A DNA stretch of 64,000 bases from an uncultured Endomicrobiia bacterium (GTDB lineage Bacteria > Elusimicrobiota > Endomicrobiia > Endomicrobiales > Endomicrobiaceae). Position 1 is the first letter of the stretch. Each line of letters begins with the position of its first letter. The notes under the pieces are model-generated. The model ran no database searches. It was not told the DNA's origin and worked only from the letters and a program-made list of their open reading frames with translations. The stretch covers positions 62,001 through 126,000 of the forward strand of contig CALHWY010000025.1 of the NCBI GenBank assembly GCA_938040055.1. The letters are read 5' to 3'. The translations under genes were made by a program, and so were the position numbers. Of this stretch, positions 1-8,400 are shown one piece after another.

Positions 1-1526
1 TCATCGTCGGTATATCCGGAAAACCGTATCAGTTCGAGCCTGTCCAAAAGAGTGTTCGGTATATTATGCAAAGTATTGGCCGTGGTAATAAACATTACCT
101 TTGACAAGTCGAAGTCCACATCAAGATAATGGTCGCCGAAAGCGTAATTTTGCTCCGGATCGAGAACTTCAAGAAGAGCCGCGGAAGGATCGCCTCTCCA
201 GTCGGCTCCCATTTTATCTATTTCGTCAAGAATAAACACCGGATTATTTGAGCCGGCCTTTTTCATAGATTGTATTATTTTGCCCGGCAAAGAGCCTATA
301 TACGTGCGCCGGTGTCCTCTTATTTCCGCCTCATCCCTGACTCCGCCCATGGAAATCCTCACAAAATTCCTTCCCAGGCTTCTGGCCACGGACTTTGCGA
401 TAGAAGTTTTTCCGACTCCCGGAGGCCCTATAAAGCACAGAATCGGCCCTTTTATTTTCTGCACGCGGGAAAGCACCGCAAGATATTCAAGCACTCTGTC
501 TTTGACTTTTTCAAGTCCGTAATGATCCTGGTCGAGAATTTCTTTGGCGCGTTTGAGCTCAAGATTATCCCGGGTCGATTTTTCCCACGGCAAATCTATA
601 ATCCAGTCCAGATATGTTCTGATAACCGTGGCTTCGGGAGACATAGGCATCATTTTTTCAAGTCTGGCGAATTCTTTTTCCGCCGCCTCTCTTGCGGGCT
701 TGGGCATTTTTGTATTTTTAAGTTTTTCTCTGAGCTCGTCCAAATCTTTCTGAGCGTCGTCTTTTTGTTTGAGCTCTTTCTGGATAGCTTTCATCTGCTC
801 CGTCAGATAATATTCTTTCTGGGTTTTTTCTATCTGGTTTCTTACCCTGTTTTGTATTCTTCTTTCGATATTTAAAATTTCTATCTCGGCATTGAGTATG
901 CGTATGATCTTTTCCAGTCTCTCAACCGGATTGACCAGTTCAAGAATGGATTGTTTGTCATTGTTTTTTATTACGAGATGAGAAGCGATCGTGTCCGCGA
1001 GCCTTGCCGGATCGGCTATATTGTTAACCGATACCGAAACCTCCATAGGCATTCTGGGGTTAAGCTTGACGTATTGCTCGAAAAGGGAGATCGCGCGGCG
1101 CATAATGGCTTCCGCCTCCGCGGTTTTTTCGATTTTTTCATCAAAAACATTGAGCCCCACTTCGACATATCCTTTATCGCTCAGCCTGAAATCCGTCCAT
1201 TGCGCCCTGTTTAAGCCTTCCACAAGCGCTTTAAGCGTGCCGTCGGGCATTTTCAGTATCTGCAATACTTCGCAAACGGTTCCTATATTAAAAATATCGT
1301 CGGGAGTGGGATCTTCAATCTGTATGTTTTTTTGCGTAACGACAAAAATAAGCCTGTTTGTCGCCATGGCTTCTTCCAAAGCCCTCACGGACTTTTCCCT
1401 TCCGACCGCCAAAGGGAGAACCATGGCCGGATAAAGAATAATGTCCCTGACGGGAAGCATCGGCAGCGTGTCGGGGATTTTCTGGTTTTCGTTTTTATCG
1501 CTTGTAAATCTGTCCAATTCACTCAT
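1..1526 (-). CDS. lon: ATP-dependent protease Lon, N-terminal two thirds (cut by window start)
   Basis: Lon is a cytoplasmic AAA+ protease that unfolds and degrades damaged and regulatory proteins. About 508 codons are visible. The N-terminal substrate-binding domain starts MSELDRFTSDKNE and has the typical LPVRDIILYPAMVLPL segment. It is followed by a long helical linker and the AAA+ module, with Walker A GPPGVGKTS (about 420-437 on the plus strand) and Walker B VFILDEIDKM. The last visible residues, ending in DRLELIRFSGYTDDE, are the end of the AAA+ core. The Ser-Lys protease domain lies outside the window, so its integrity cannot be judged. The start ATG at 1526 overlaps the clpX stop (ATGA), so translation is probably coupled to clpX. 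The order tig-clpP-clpX-lon is widely conserved in bacteria. Confidence 0.96.
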   Translation of the reverse strand, partial: MSELDRFTSDKNENQKIPDTLPMLPVRDIILYPAMVLPLAVGREKSVRALEEAMATNRLIFVVTQKNIQIEDPTPDDIFNIGTVCEVLQILKMPDGTLKALVEGLNRAQWTDFRLSDKGYVEVGLNVFDEKIEKTAEAEAIMRRAISLFEQYVKLNPRMPMEVSVSVNNIADPARLADTIASHLVIKNNDKQSILELVNPVERLEKIIRILNAEIEILNIERRIQNRVRNQIEKTQKEYYLTEQMKAIQKELKQKDDAQKDLDELREKLKNTKMPKPAREAAEKEFARLEKMMPMSPEATVIRTYLDWIIDLPWEKSTRDNLELKRAKEILDQDHYGLEKVKDRVLEYLAVLSRVQKIKGPILCFIGPPGVGKTSIAKSVARSLGRNFVRISMGGVRDEAEIRGHRRTYIGSLPGKIIQSMKKAGSNNPVFILDEIDKMGADWRGDPSAALLEVLDPEQNYAFGDHYLDVDFDLSKVMFITTANTLHNIPNTLLDRLELIRFSGYTDD

Positions 1527-2770
1527 GCCGTCTCCTTTGCGCCTTTGCGGCAGACCAGTTTCGGCTTTTCTTTTTTTTCGGCGGCCTCAAGGTTTATTAC
1601 GCACTTTTGCACGTCGTCATTGTCCGGAATTTCAAACATCGTATCCATTAAAATGCTTTCGATTATTGAACGCAGCCCTCTCGCTCCGGAACCTCTTCTT
1701 AAAGCTTCTTTTGCTATAAACTCCAAAGCCTGCGCGTCAAAAGAAAGCTCTACGCCTTCAATTTCAAACATCTTTTTATATTGTTTTACCAAAGCGTTTT
1801 TAGGCTGTGTAAGAATGTGGACGAGATCGCCGACAGTCAAATGATTGAGAGTAGAGACTACGGGAAGCCTTCCGACGAATTCCGGTATCAGCCCGAACTT
1901 TATAAGATCTTCCGTCTGAACTTTTGAAAGCACGAAGTCTTTGTCTTTTATTTCATCTCTGTTATCCGATCCGTCCGTAATAAAACCCAATGTCTTCTTC
2001 GCTATCCTGTGTTCTATTATCTTTTCAAGCCCGTCAAAAGCGCCCCCGCATAAAAACAAAATATTGGTCGTGTCTATTTTCAAATATTCCTGTTGCGGAT
2101 GTTTTCTGCCGCCCTGCGGAGGAACGCTTGCGACTGTGCTTTCAAGAATTTTTAAAAGAGCCTGCTGGACGCCTTCGCCCGAAACATCCCTTGTAATTGA
2201 AGGAGTGTCCGACTTTCTGGTTATTTTGTCTATTTCATCAATATATATTATTCCTTTCTCCGCTTTTTTTATGTCGAAATCGGCGTTTTGGATAAGGCGC
2301 AAAAGAATGTTCTCAACGTCTTCACCCACATAGCCGGCCTCAGTTAAAGTCGTCGCGTCCGCTATAGCGAAAGGAACATCCAGAACTTTCGCCAAAGTCT
2401 GCGCCAGCAGCGTCTTTCCCGTGCCGGTCGGCCCCACAAGCAGAATATTCGATTTCTGAAGTTCGACGTCGTCTTTGCCGGAAACCGCCGAGGCCTCTAT
2501 CCTTCTGTAATGATTGTAAACCGCCACCGACAATGCTTTCTTGGCTTCGTTTTGTCCGATGACATAGTCGTCAAGGCATTTCTTTATTTCTTTAGGTCTG
2601 GGAAGTTTTTTTATGACTTCTTTCGATTCTCTTTTATTTAAATTATCAAATATCTCTTTTGAACTTTTCGCGCAGTCTTCGCAAATATAAATGCCGTTGC
2701 CCCCCACAAGCCTGTGAGGCGCTCCTTTTTTGCAAAACATGCATTTCTGTTCATTATTGGGATTTTCCAT
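1523..2770 (-). CDS. clpX: ClpX, ATP-dependent unfoldase subunit of ClpXP
   Basis: ClpX is the hexameric AAA+ unfoldase that recognises tagged substrates and threads them into ClpP. The 415-residue product has the N-terminal C4 zinc-binding domain (CMFC...CEDC), Walker A GPTGTGKT and Walker B YIDEIDKI. It also has the RKH pore-loop segment (GGRKHP) and LGF at the ClpP-docking IGF loop. The open frame extends 24 codons upstream, but the ATG at 2770 begins the family-typical MENPNNEQ and is preceded by a GGTAAGAG ribosome-binding site, so it is the chosen start. The stop overlaps the lon ATG. A 215-base spacer separates it from clpP and holds a short direct repeat, described separately. Confidence 0.97.
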   Translation of the reverse strand: MENPNNEQKCMFCKKGAPHRLVGGNGIYICEDCAKSSKEIFDNLNKRESKEVIKKLPRPKEIKKCLDDYVIGQNEAKKALSVAVYNHYRRIEASAVSGKDDVELQKSNILLVGPTGTGKTLLAQTLAKVLDVPFAIADATTLTEAGYVGEDVENILLRLIQNADFDIKKAEKGIIYIDEIDKITRKSDTPSITRDVSGEGVQQALLKILESTVASVPPQGGRKHPQQEYLKIDTTNILFLCGGAFDGLEKIIEHRIAKKTLGFITDGSDNRDEIKDKDFVLSKVQTEDLIKFGLIPEFVGRLPVVSTLNHLTVGDLVHILTQPKNALVKQYKKMFEIEGVELSFDAQALEFIAKEALRRGSGARGLRSIIESILMDTMFEIPDNDDVQKCVINLEAAEKKEKPKLVCRKGAKETA

Positions 2771-2790
2771 ATCTCTTACCTTATTTTTCG

Positions 2791-2885
2791 GACTCTTTTT
2801 TAAATCCTGCCGGACTTGCAGTCCTGCGCCTGCGGCAAACAAACGCTTATCTTCAGACTGTTTTTTTTAATCCTGCCGGACGGAC
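2791..2885. repeat. short direct repeat in the clpP-clpX spacer
   Basis: A block of about 22 bases (a gact, a T-run, then aatcctgccggac) occurs at about 2791-2814 and again at about 2856-2882. The second copy runs into cggacggc, so the pair can also form small hairpins. The spacer also holds the 11-mer GCGCCTGCGGC at 2826-2836, which recurs in two other intergenic regions of the window. Function unknown; it may be a remnant of a dispersed repeat. Confidence 0.5.
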
Positions 2886-2985
2886 GGCAAAAAACAATGC
2901 GGCTCGCGCGGCCTGCCGCAAAGCTAAAACGCAAAAACGCATAAACTTCAGACATACTCCGCCTTAAATCCGAAAATCCGGTCCT

Positions 2986-3588
2986 CTATTTCAGGCTTAC
3001 TATAACCTCGTCTATAATTCCGTATTCTTTCGCTTCCTGCGCCGACATATAATAATTTCTGTCGGTATCTTGTAAAACCTGTTCGGCGGTTTTTCCCGTA
3101 TGTTTGGCTATTATCTCGGATAATTTGCGTTTAGTTGAAACCAATTCCTTTGTTTCTATGTCAATATCCGAAACCGTGCCGGAAAGCCCTCCGCCGTAAA
3201 TAAGAGGCTGGTGAATCATTATTCGCGAATGAGTCAGCGCGTATCTTTTTCCTTTCTGGCCGGCCGCAAGAAGCACCGCCCCGAAAGACATGGCCATTCC
3301 CATGCATATGGTCGTGACCGGGCTTTTTATAAATTGCATGGTATCATAAACGGCAAGTCCGGCCGTAACCATTCCTCCGGGCGAATTTATATACAAACTG
3401 ATATCTTTCCCTGGATCTTCGGAATCAAGATATAAAAGCTGCGCGATAAGAATATTGGCGGAATCCGTGGCTATCGCCCCGCCGCTGCCGCCCACAAAAA
3501 TTATTCTGTCTCTAAGCAGCCTTGAATATAAATCATAAGTTACCGCGGAACCCTGGTTCCATCTTTCTATTACTGTCGGCATTATCAT
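2986..3588 (-). CDS. clpP: ClpP, ATP-dependent Clp protease proteolytic subunit
   Basis: ClpP is the barrel-shaped serine peptidase that degrades polypeptides delivered by ClpX. The 200-residue length is standard. The catalytic Ser is at about residue 101 in GMAMSFGAVLLAAG and the His at about 126 in MIHQP. The Asp is in the DTDRNYYMSAQEAKEYG segment. The common ASMGA around the nucleophile is MSFGA here, a conservative change. The ATG at 3588 has a GGAG site five bases upstream; a second ATG two codons in (3582) is less well spaced. It lies about 100 bases downstream of tig and upstream of clpX on the same strand, so it probably belongs to one transcript. Confidence 0.97.
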   Translation of the reverse strand: MIMPTVIERWNQGSAVTYDLYSRLLRDRIIFVGGSGGAIATDSANILIAQLLYLDSEDPGKDISLYINSPGGMVTAGLAVYDTMQFIKSPVTTICMGMAMSFGAVLLAAGQKGKRYALTHSRIMIHQPLIYGGGLSGTVSDIDIETKELVSTKRKLSEIIAKHTGKTAEQVLQDTDRNYYMSAQEAKEYGIIDEVIVSLK

Positions 3589-3688
3589 ACAAACTCCGGT
3601 TTAAAAGCCGTTAAGCGGCGGCTGCGATTTCCGTTCTTTCCGATATCACCGCGACCGGCAAAAAAACCGCCGGCTTTTTTATCGGCAT

Positions 3689-5017
3689 TTATTTATCTTT
3701 TTTCAAAGGCATATCTTTGATTTCTTCTTTAATTTCCGCATTGTCAAGCAAAAATTTAAACAGTTTCGCTTCTTTTATGGAAAGCGAAATATTGGCTTTA
3801 TGCTCGGCAAAATATTTGTCAACGGCGGCGTCTCTTCCGGGATTGGCGGCTTTCATTTTATTTTTTTCCTCTTCAAGATCCCGCTCGCCGACCTCAAGCT
3901 TCTCATTTATGTAAATGGCGTTGAGAATATAAGAAAGCCTCACGTTTTTTTCCGCTTCTTCATTAAATTTGGAATCGCCCGACTGCGCCTGTTTATCCGC
4001 ATATTCTTTCGACGCTCCCTGTTGTTGCATGTAATCTTTCATTTTGCTTATCAGGTTTTCTTTCTGATGCGCGACCAGGGATTTCGGAACTTCAAAAACG
4101 TTTTTTGCGATAAGATATTCAACCACATCCCTTTCGGCGTCCATATCCTGGCGGCGCTTTTCTTCCGCTTCAACGGCCTCTCTGACTTTGGTTTTAAGCT
4201 CGTCAAGATTTTCCGTTCCCATGTCTTTGGCGAAATCGTCATTAAGTTCGGGGAGTTCTTTCTCTTTTATCTCCAGAACTTTCGTTTTGAAAGTTATTGT
4301 CTTGCCGGCCAGAGTTTTATTCGGATAATCCGGCGGATATTCGACTTGGGCACTCCTTTCGTCCCCGGCTTTCGCTCCTTTAAGAGCTTCTTTAAACCCT
4401 TTCACCGTATTTTCCGAACCCAGATCAAGCATATGGTTTTTTGCCGTTATATCCGGCAATGCGGTATCTTTGTAAAACGCTTCATAATCAACCGTTACGA
4501 AACTTTCGCCGTTTACTATGCCGTCTTTCGAAGGGACAATCTTCGCGTTTCTTTCCCTCAAAGCATCAAGACTCTGGGCAAGGCTGGCGTCTGTAACTTT
4601 AAATATCTCTTTTTTTACGGGTATGCCTTTATAATTTTTCACTTCTATTTCGGGATGGCATTCCGCCGTAAATCTGTATTTTACAGGCTGGCCGATCTCA
4701 TAATCGAATTCTTCCACTACGGGGAAATCTATTGGATTGAAATTTTCTTTTTCAAGAGCGGCCGGAACCGTGCCCCTTACTATATTTTCAACGGCCCTAC
4801 TTTTGGCTTCATCGGAAAACTTCTCCTTTATAATTTCCAAAGGCGCTTTTCCCTGTCTGAACCCGTCAAGTCTGACCTGGCGCCTTATCAGGTTGAAAGC
4901 ATTGTCAACCTCTTTTCCCGCCGCTTCAGGAGAAACTTCTATATCCATAGTTATAGAGCATAGCCGTTTGTCCACAACAGTGGATTTAAAATCAATTTTT
5001 TTGTTTTCTTCCGCCAT
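3689..5017 (-). CDS. tig: Trigger factor, ribosome-associated chaperone and prolyl isomerase
   Basis: Trigger factor binds the ribosomal exit tunnel and shields nascent chains. The 442-residue protein has the N-terminal ribosome-binding domain with the signature GFRQGKAPLEIIKEKF (about residues 53-68). A central FKBP-type PPIase domain follows (about 155-245, containing VTVDYEAF and GFKEALKGAKAGDE), then the long helical C-terminal chaperone arms. The start at 5017 has an AAGGGG site six bases upstream. It is the first protein gene of the tig-clpP-clpX-lon run. tRNA-Leu lies just upstream on the same strand, so the tRNAs and the protease genes may share the promoter found upstream of tRNA-Lys. 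Confidence 0.96.
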   Translation of the reverse strand: MAEENKKIDFKSTVVDKRLCSITMDIEVSPEAAGKEVDNAFNLIRRQVRLDGFRQGKAPLEIIKEKFSDEAKSRAVENIVRGTVPAALEKENFNPIDFPVVEEFDYEIGQPVKYRFTAECHPEIEVKNYKGIPVKKEIFKVTDASLAQSLDALRERNAKIVPSKDGIVNGESFVTVDYEAFYKDTALPDITAKNHMLDLGSENTVKGFKEALKGAKAGDERSAQVEYPPDYPNKTLAGKTITFKTKVLEIKEKELPELNDDFAKDMGTENLDELKTKVREAVEAEEKRRQDMDAERDVVEYLIAKNVFEVPKSLVAHQKENLISKMKDYMQQQGASKEYADKQAQSGDSKFNEEAEKNVRLSYILNAIYINEKLEVGERDLEEEKNKMKAANPGRDAAVDKYFAEHKANISLSIKEAKLFKFLLDNAEIKEEIKDMPLKKDK

Positions 5018-5059
5018 TTGTTTCCCCTTATCTTATGTATAATTGTTTTAACGATATAA

Positions 5060-5141
5060 TGCGGGCAGAGGGACTTGAACCCCCACACCTTGCGGTATAT
5101 GGTCCTAAGCCATACGCGTCTGCCAATTCCGCCATGCCCGC
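5060..5141 (-). tRNA. tRNA-Leu (anticodon UAG)
   Basis: The minus strand folds as a class II tRNA. A GCGGGCA/TGCCCGC acceptor stem encloses a D-arm, an anticodon arm TATGG-CTTAGGA-CCATA with anticodon TAG, a long variable arm and a GGTTCAAGTCC T-loop. The discriminator base is A and the CCA is not encoded. The long variable arm and the anticodon agree on leucine. Confidence 0.96.
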
Positions 5142-5188
5142 AACCGGAAACCCGGACTCAAAAACCATTTATATATAATAAAAATAGA

Positions 5189-5209
5189 GAACGCATTATT
5201 TTTGCGTTC
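5189..5209 (-). terminator. weak hairpin between the two tRNAs
   Basis: GAACGC and GCGTTC form a six-base-pair stem. On the minus strand it is followed by TCTCTATTTTTATT. It could partly terminate transcription after tRNA-Lys or act as a processing site between the tRNAs. The U-tract is interrupted, so this is a weak call. Confidence 0.4.
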
Positions 5210-5233
5210 AAAGTTCAGGTCAGTATTGTAATA

Positions 5234-5306
5234 TGCGCTGCATAGGAATTGAACCTATAACCTAACGATTAAGAGTCGTTTGCTCTACCAATTGAGCTAG
5301 CAGCGC
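5234..5306 (-). tRNA. tRNA-Lys (anticodon CUU)
   Basis: The minus strand forms a 73-base cloverleaf. It has a GCGCTGC/GCAGCGC acceptor, D-loop AGCTCAATTGGTAGAGC, an anticodon arm AACGA-CTCTTAA-TCGTT with anticodon CTT, and the T-loop GGTTCAATTCC. The discriminator is A; CCA is not encoded. Confidence 0.96.
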
Positions 5307-5349
5307 GCCGCAATACCACACATATTTATAAGCTCTTAATACGCAAAGA

Positions 5350-5378
5350 ATTTTAACAAACTGACTTAAAAAAGTCAA
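5350..5378 (-). promoter_or_regulatory. sigma-70-type promoter upstream of tRNA-Lys
   Basis: On the minus strand, TTGACT (5378-5373) and TAAAAT (5355-5350) are separated by exactly 17 bases. The -10 lies about 44 bases upstream of the tRNA-Lys 5' end. This is one of the best consensus matches in the window. It should drive tRNA-Lys, and possibly read through to tRNA-Leu and tig-clpP-clpX-lon. Confidence 0.75.
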
Positions 5379-5440
5379 ATTATTCGGACACGTCTTTTTA
5401 AGTTATTTTCAGTCCCATTTTACGGCCGGGTTTAGCGCCT

Positions 5441-5477
5441 GCGGCAGACTAACGGTTTATATCCCGAAGTCTGCCGC
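5441..5477 (-). other. 10-bp hairpin just downstream of the giant gene
   Basis: GCGGCAGACT pairs perfectly with AGTCTGCCGC across a 17-base loop, 16 bases after the giant gene's stop. On the minus strand it is followed by AGGCGCTAAACCC with no U-run, so it is not a classical intrinsic terminator. It may protect the mRNA 3' end. Its edge contains the dispersed 11-mer GCGCCTGCGGC (5435-5445). Confidence 0.55.
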
Positions 5478-5492
5478 GCGTTAATATCCAGT

Positions 5493-8400
5493 TTATGCCG
5501 CGGCAAGCATGGCCGTCAGCGATTTCGTGTCAATGGCAAGCGATTTTTCTTTAATTGCGGTATCGGTTTTTCTTTCGGCATAAAGCAGTATCATCTCATA
5601 TATGGTAGCGGCCGCGACTCCGTCTCTCAAGGCGAGCTCTTTTGCGCGCACGGCAACCGCGTCATAAGCTTCTCTCGCGCTCATAACCGGAGATTGACCG
5701 CTCAAAGCCGAAACCATAGTATTGTTTTCCATTAAAGCTACATCCTCGGCATCACTTGCGGACAACTCTTCCGCTTTGCCCGTCAGCGGGTCTATATTGG
5801 GAAGCGGAACCTGAAGATCTCTCTCAAGCTCTATGATTATGTTTCTGTCAACGGCATACTGAGACAAGGCGCTCTTTATAAAAAGCCTTTCAAGTTCCTT
5901 ATCTTCCAGTCCGAGAGGCGACGCCGCATAAAGATCGGCTTTTGCCTTGGCTTTTTGCGCCACTGTTTTCAAGAAAGCGTACCGGACTTTTTCCATATCG
6001 GCTTCAGCCGTATTTTCCGAAATTTCCATATTAAGCATATTCAGTTCAATGCTTTTGCCCACGGGTATTTTCATGAGTGCGGCAAGCGCTTCCCGGACGG
6101 CGGCCTCGGCTTCGGACTTCGCACGGTCAACGGCCTGCTGTCCCATATTGTTGATTTCGGCATTATTTACCGCACTTAAAGCGGTCTCCGCCATAGCGAT
6201 ATTTTCATGCAAAACTTCCATTTCTGCTTTATCTATATCCACAATGGCGCTTATATCCAAATCAAGAACGGCTTGCGTCACATATTGTTCGTTTACCGTC
6301 TTTTTGAACAGTTTAGTGATATTTCTTCCGAACATATTGCTGATTTCAAGTATTTTTGCGGCTATATCGTTTTCGTCGCCGGTAAGAAGTTCGGAAAAAT
6401 TCCAGAGATTGACTATTTTTACCGCGTCGCTTCTTGAATTTTCGATCTGGCGCATAAGCTCGTTACGGCTTGCAAACCCCGAGATTTCAGCAGCGGGATA
6501 ATCGGCGTCGGAAGTATAATCCCTGAAAGTTTTCACTTTTCCTTCCGCTCTTTCAATATAACCGGCAAAACCGTATTCTATAAATTTGGCTTTCATATTG
6601 TATGCATTCTCGGTGTTTTCATCCATTACGGCAAAAACCCTCAGTCCGGCTCCAGACCATTCCGCAAGTATCTTCTTCTTAATTTCTTCTTTCCGTCTCG
6701 TTTTTTCATTATTGTCCGTTACTTTTCCGGCATTCTCCATTTCAAACCTGCCCGCCGCAAGTTTTTCCAGGAAAGAATAAGGAATGGCTATCTGTGCATT
6801 GCCGGCCTTATTGTATCCGCTGAGAGCGCGCGCGATATCTTTGATTTTCGCGTCCGTCAAATCCATTCCGCTCAAATCCATTACGAAATTTCTCGCCGCG
6901 GCGTTTTTGCCGGCTTCCCTTTCATTTCTTATTCTTTCTCCGGCGATTTTGACGTCATAGCCGGCGAGGGAAAGAAGCTCGTCATAATAGCTTTTTCTTA
7001 TCACAAGCAAATCTCCCAGATAATTCATGTTTTTAGACAGCCCCGCGGCCTCGTCAACGGCTATTGCGGATATCTCGAAGCCGTCTCCTTTTTTGCTGAG
7101 AACGGCCGGAATTACGTCCGTCACGGATAATGCTATGCCGGCGAAGTCGGAACTGTCGGCAAAAATCACAAGCCTTCCGCTTTTTTTGCCCGCCCATATA
7201 GTTTTGCCTTCGGCGGTTTTAAGACCCGTGTTTTTAAAGCCCATCTCCTGCGGATTTTCAGGCATGGCGTTTATTATCACGGCTTCAAGATGGTCAGCCT
7301 CAGCCATTTCTTTTTCGCTCATTTTCGGGCTGTATTTTCCGAGTTCGCTCTTTAAATTTCTGACAAATTTATAATCTATGGACAAATATTTTTTAGCGGA
7401 TTTGAACCCGGCAAGAAGTTCAGCGTTTATAAAACTGAAAATAAAACCGAGGAAAGAACCCACTATCGCCGCCGTTATGCCCGTGGCGACCGAAGGCATG
7501 ATCATAAAAGCGGCCGTCGCAAAAAGCAGGGCGGTAAAAGTTCTGTATACCCAGCTGCGCATAAGCGCGGTGCGAAGTTCATATGCCTTAGACACCGCAT
7601 AAGAGAAATCTCCGGCTGCCGATTTGTCGGTTTCAATATGTCCTTTTATAAAATCGGCAGCATTGCTTCTGGCTACGGGAAGCTCGATTTTAAACATTCT
7701 CAAAACGGTGCCCAGCGCGGAATTTCCCTCAATAAGAGAAGCAAACACTTTCGGATAATTGCGTTCCATTATCGCCTGTCCGCCCTTTTCATTTTCGCGC
7801 TGCGCTTCTCTTACGATTTTCAGCAGAGACTGCGTTGAAGAATCCATATCGTCTCCGGATTGTTCCTGCCCCCGTATTGCAGGCAGAAGATTTCCGGCTT
7901 TTTCCTTGCCCAGCTCCACGCCCCACTGGTCGTAAGCGTTTATTCTCCAAATAACGGACTGCACCAGAGTTATATGTTCGTATAAGGCTATAAGCATGCC
8001 GAGATTTTTAGGATTGAGTTCTTTAAGAAGTATGGCGTTTGAAGGTCTGTTGCCGTCAAACTGTTTCTGCGCCACAAGCCTGTCGAGACGCTCCATCTCA
8101 GCCGCAATCTCCGCTTCGCTTTTTCCTGCGCGCCTCCATGCTTCGGCAGTCTCCGCTTTAGATTTTTCAATCTTGGCGCGCACTTCGGCATCGTCTCTCC
8201 CGAAAGCCAGCGCCTGCATTTGCGCGAGATAATTGGCTATAAGCATTCGGTAGCTTTCTTTTGCTCTTTCCGCAAGCTCTTTATCGCCGTATTTGGCGGC
8301 TTCATCCGAAGAAGGATCCGTCAAAAAGGTAATAAAATCTATCGGCACTACGCCCGTACCCATATGAAGCTGCTGGAAAAACGAATGCTGCGAATCGGGG

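Noticed and set aside
3651..3690. CCGGC...GCCGG hairpin followed by a T-run on the plus strand between clpP and tig
   Set aside because: The orientation fits only a plus-strand transcript and no plus-strand gene ends here; on the minus strand there is no U-run, so it is not listed as a terminator.
3800..4963. 387-codon plus-strand open frame opposite tig
   Set aside because: Exact antisense of the well-supported trigger factor gene; the translation is Phe/Arg/Ile-rich without any domain. GC-skewed codons create such shadows.
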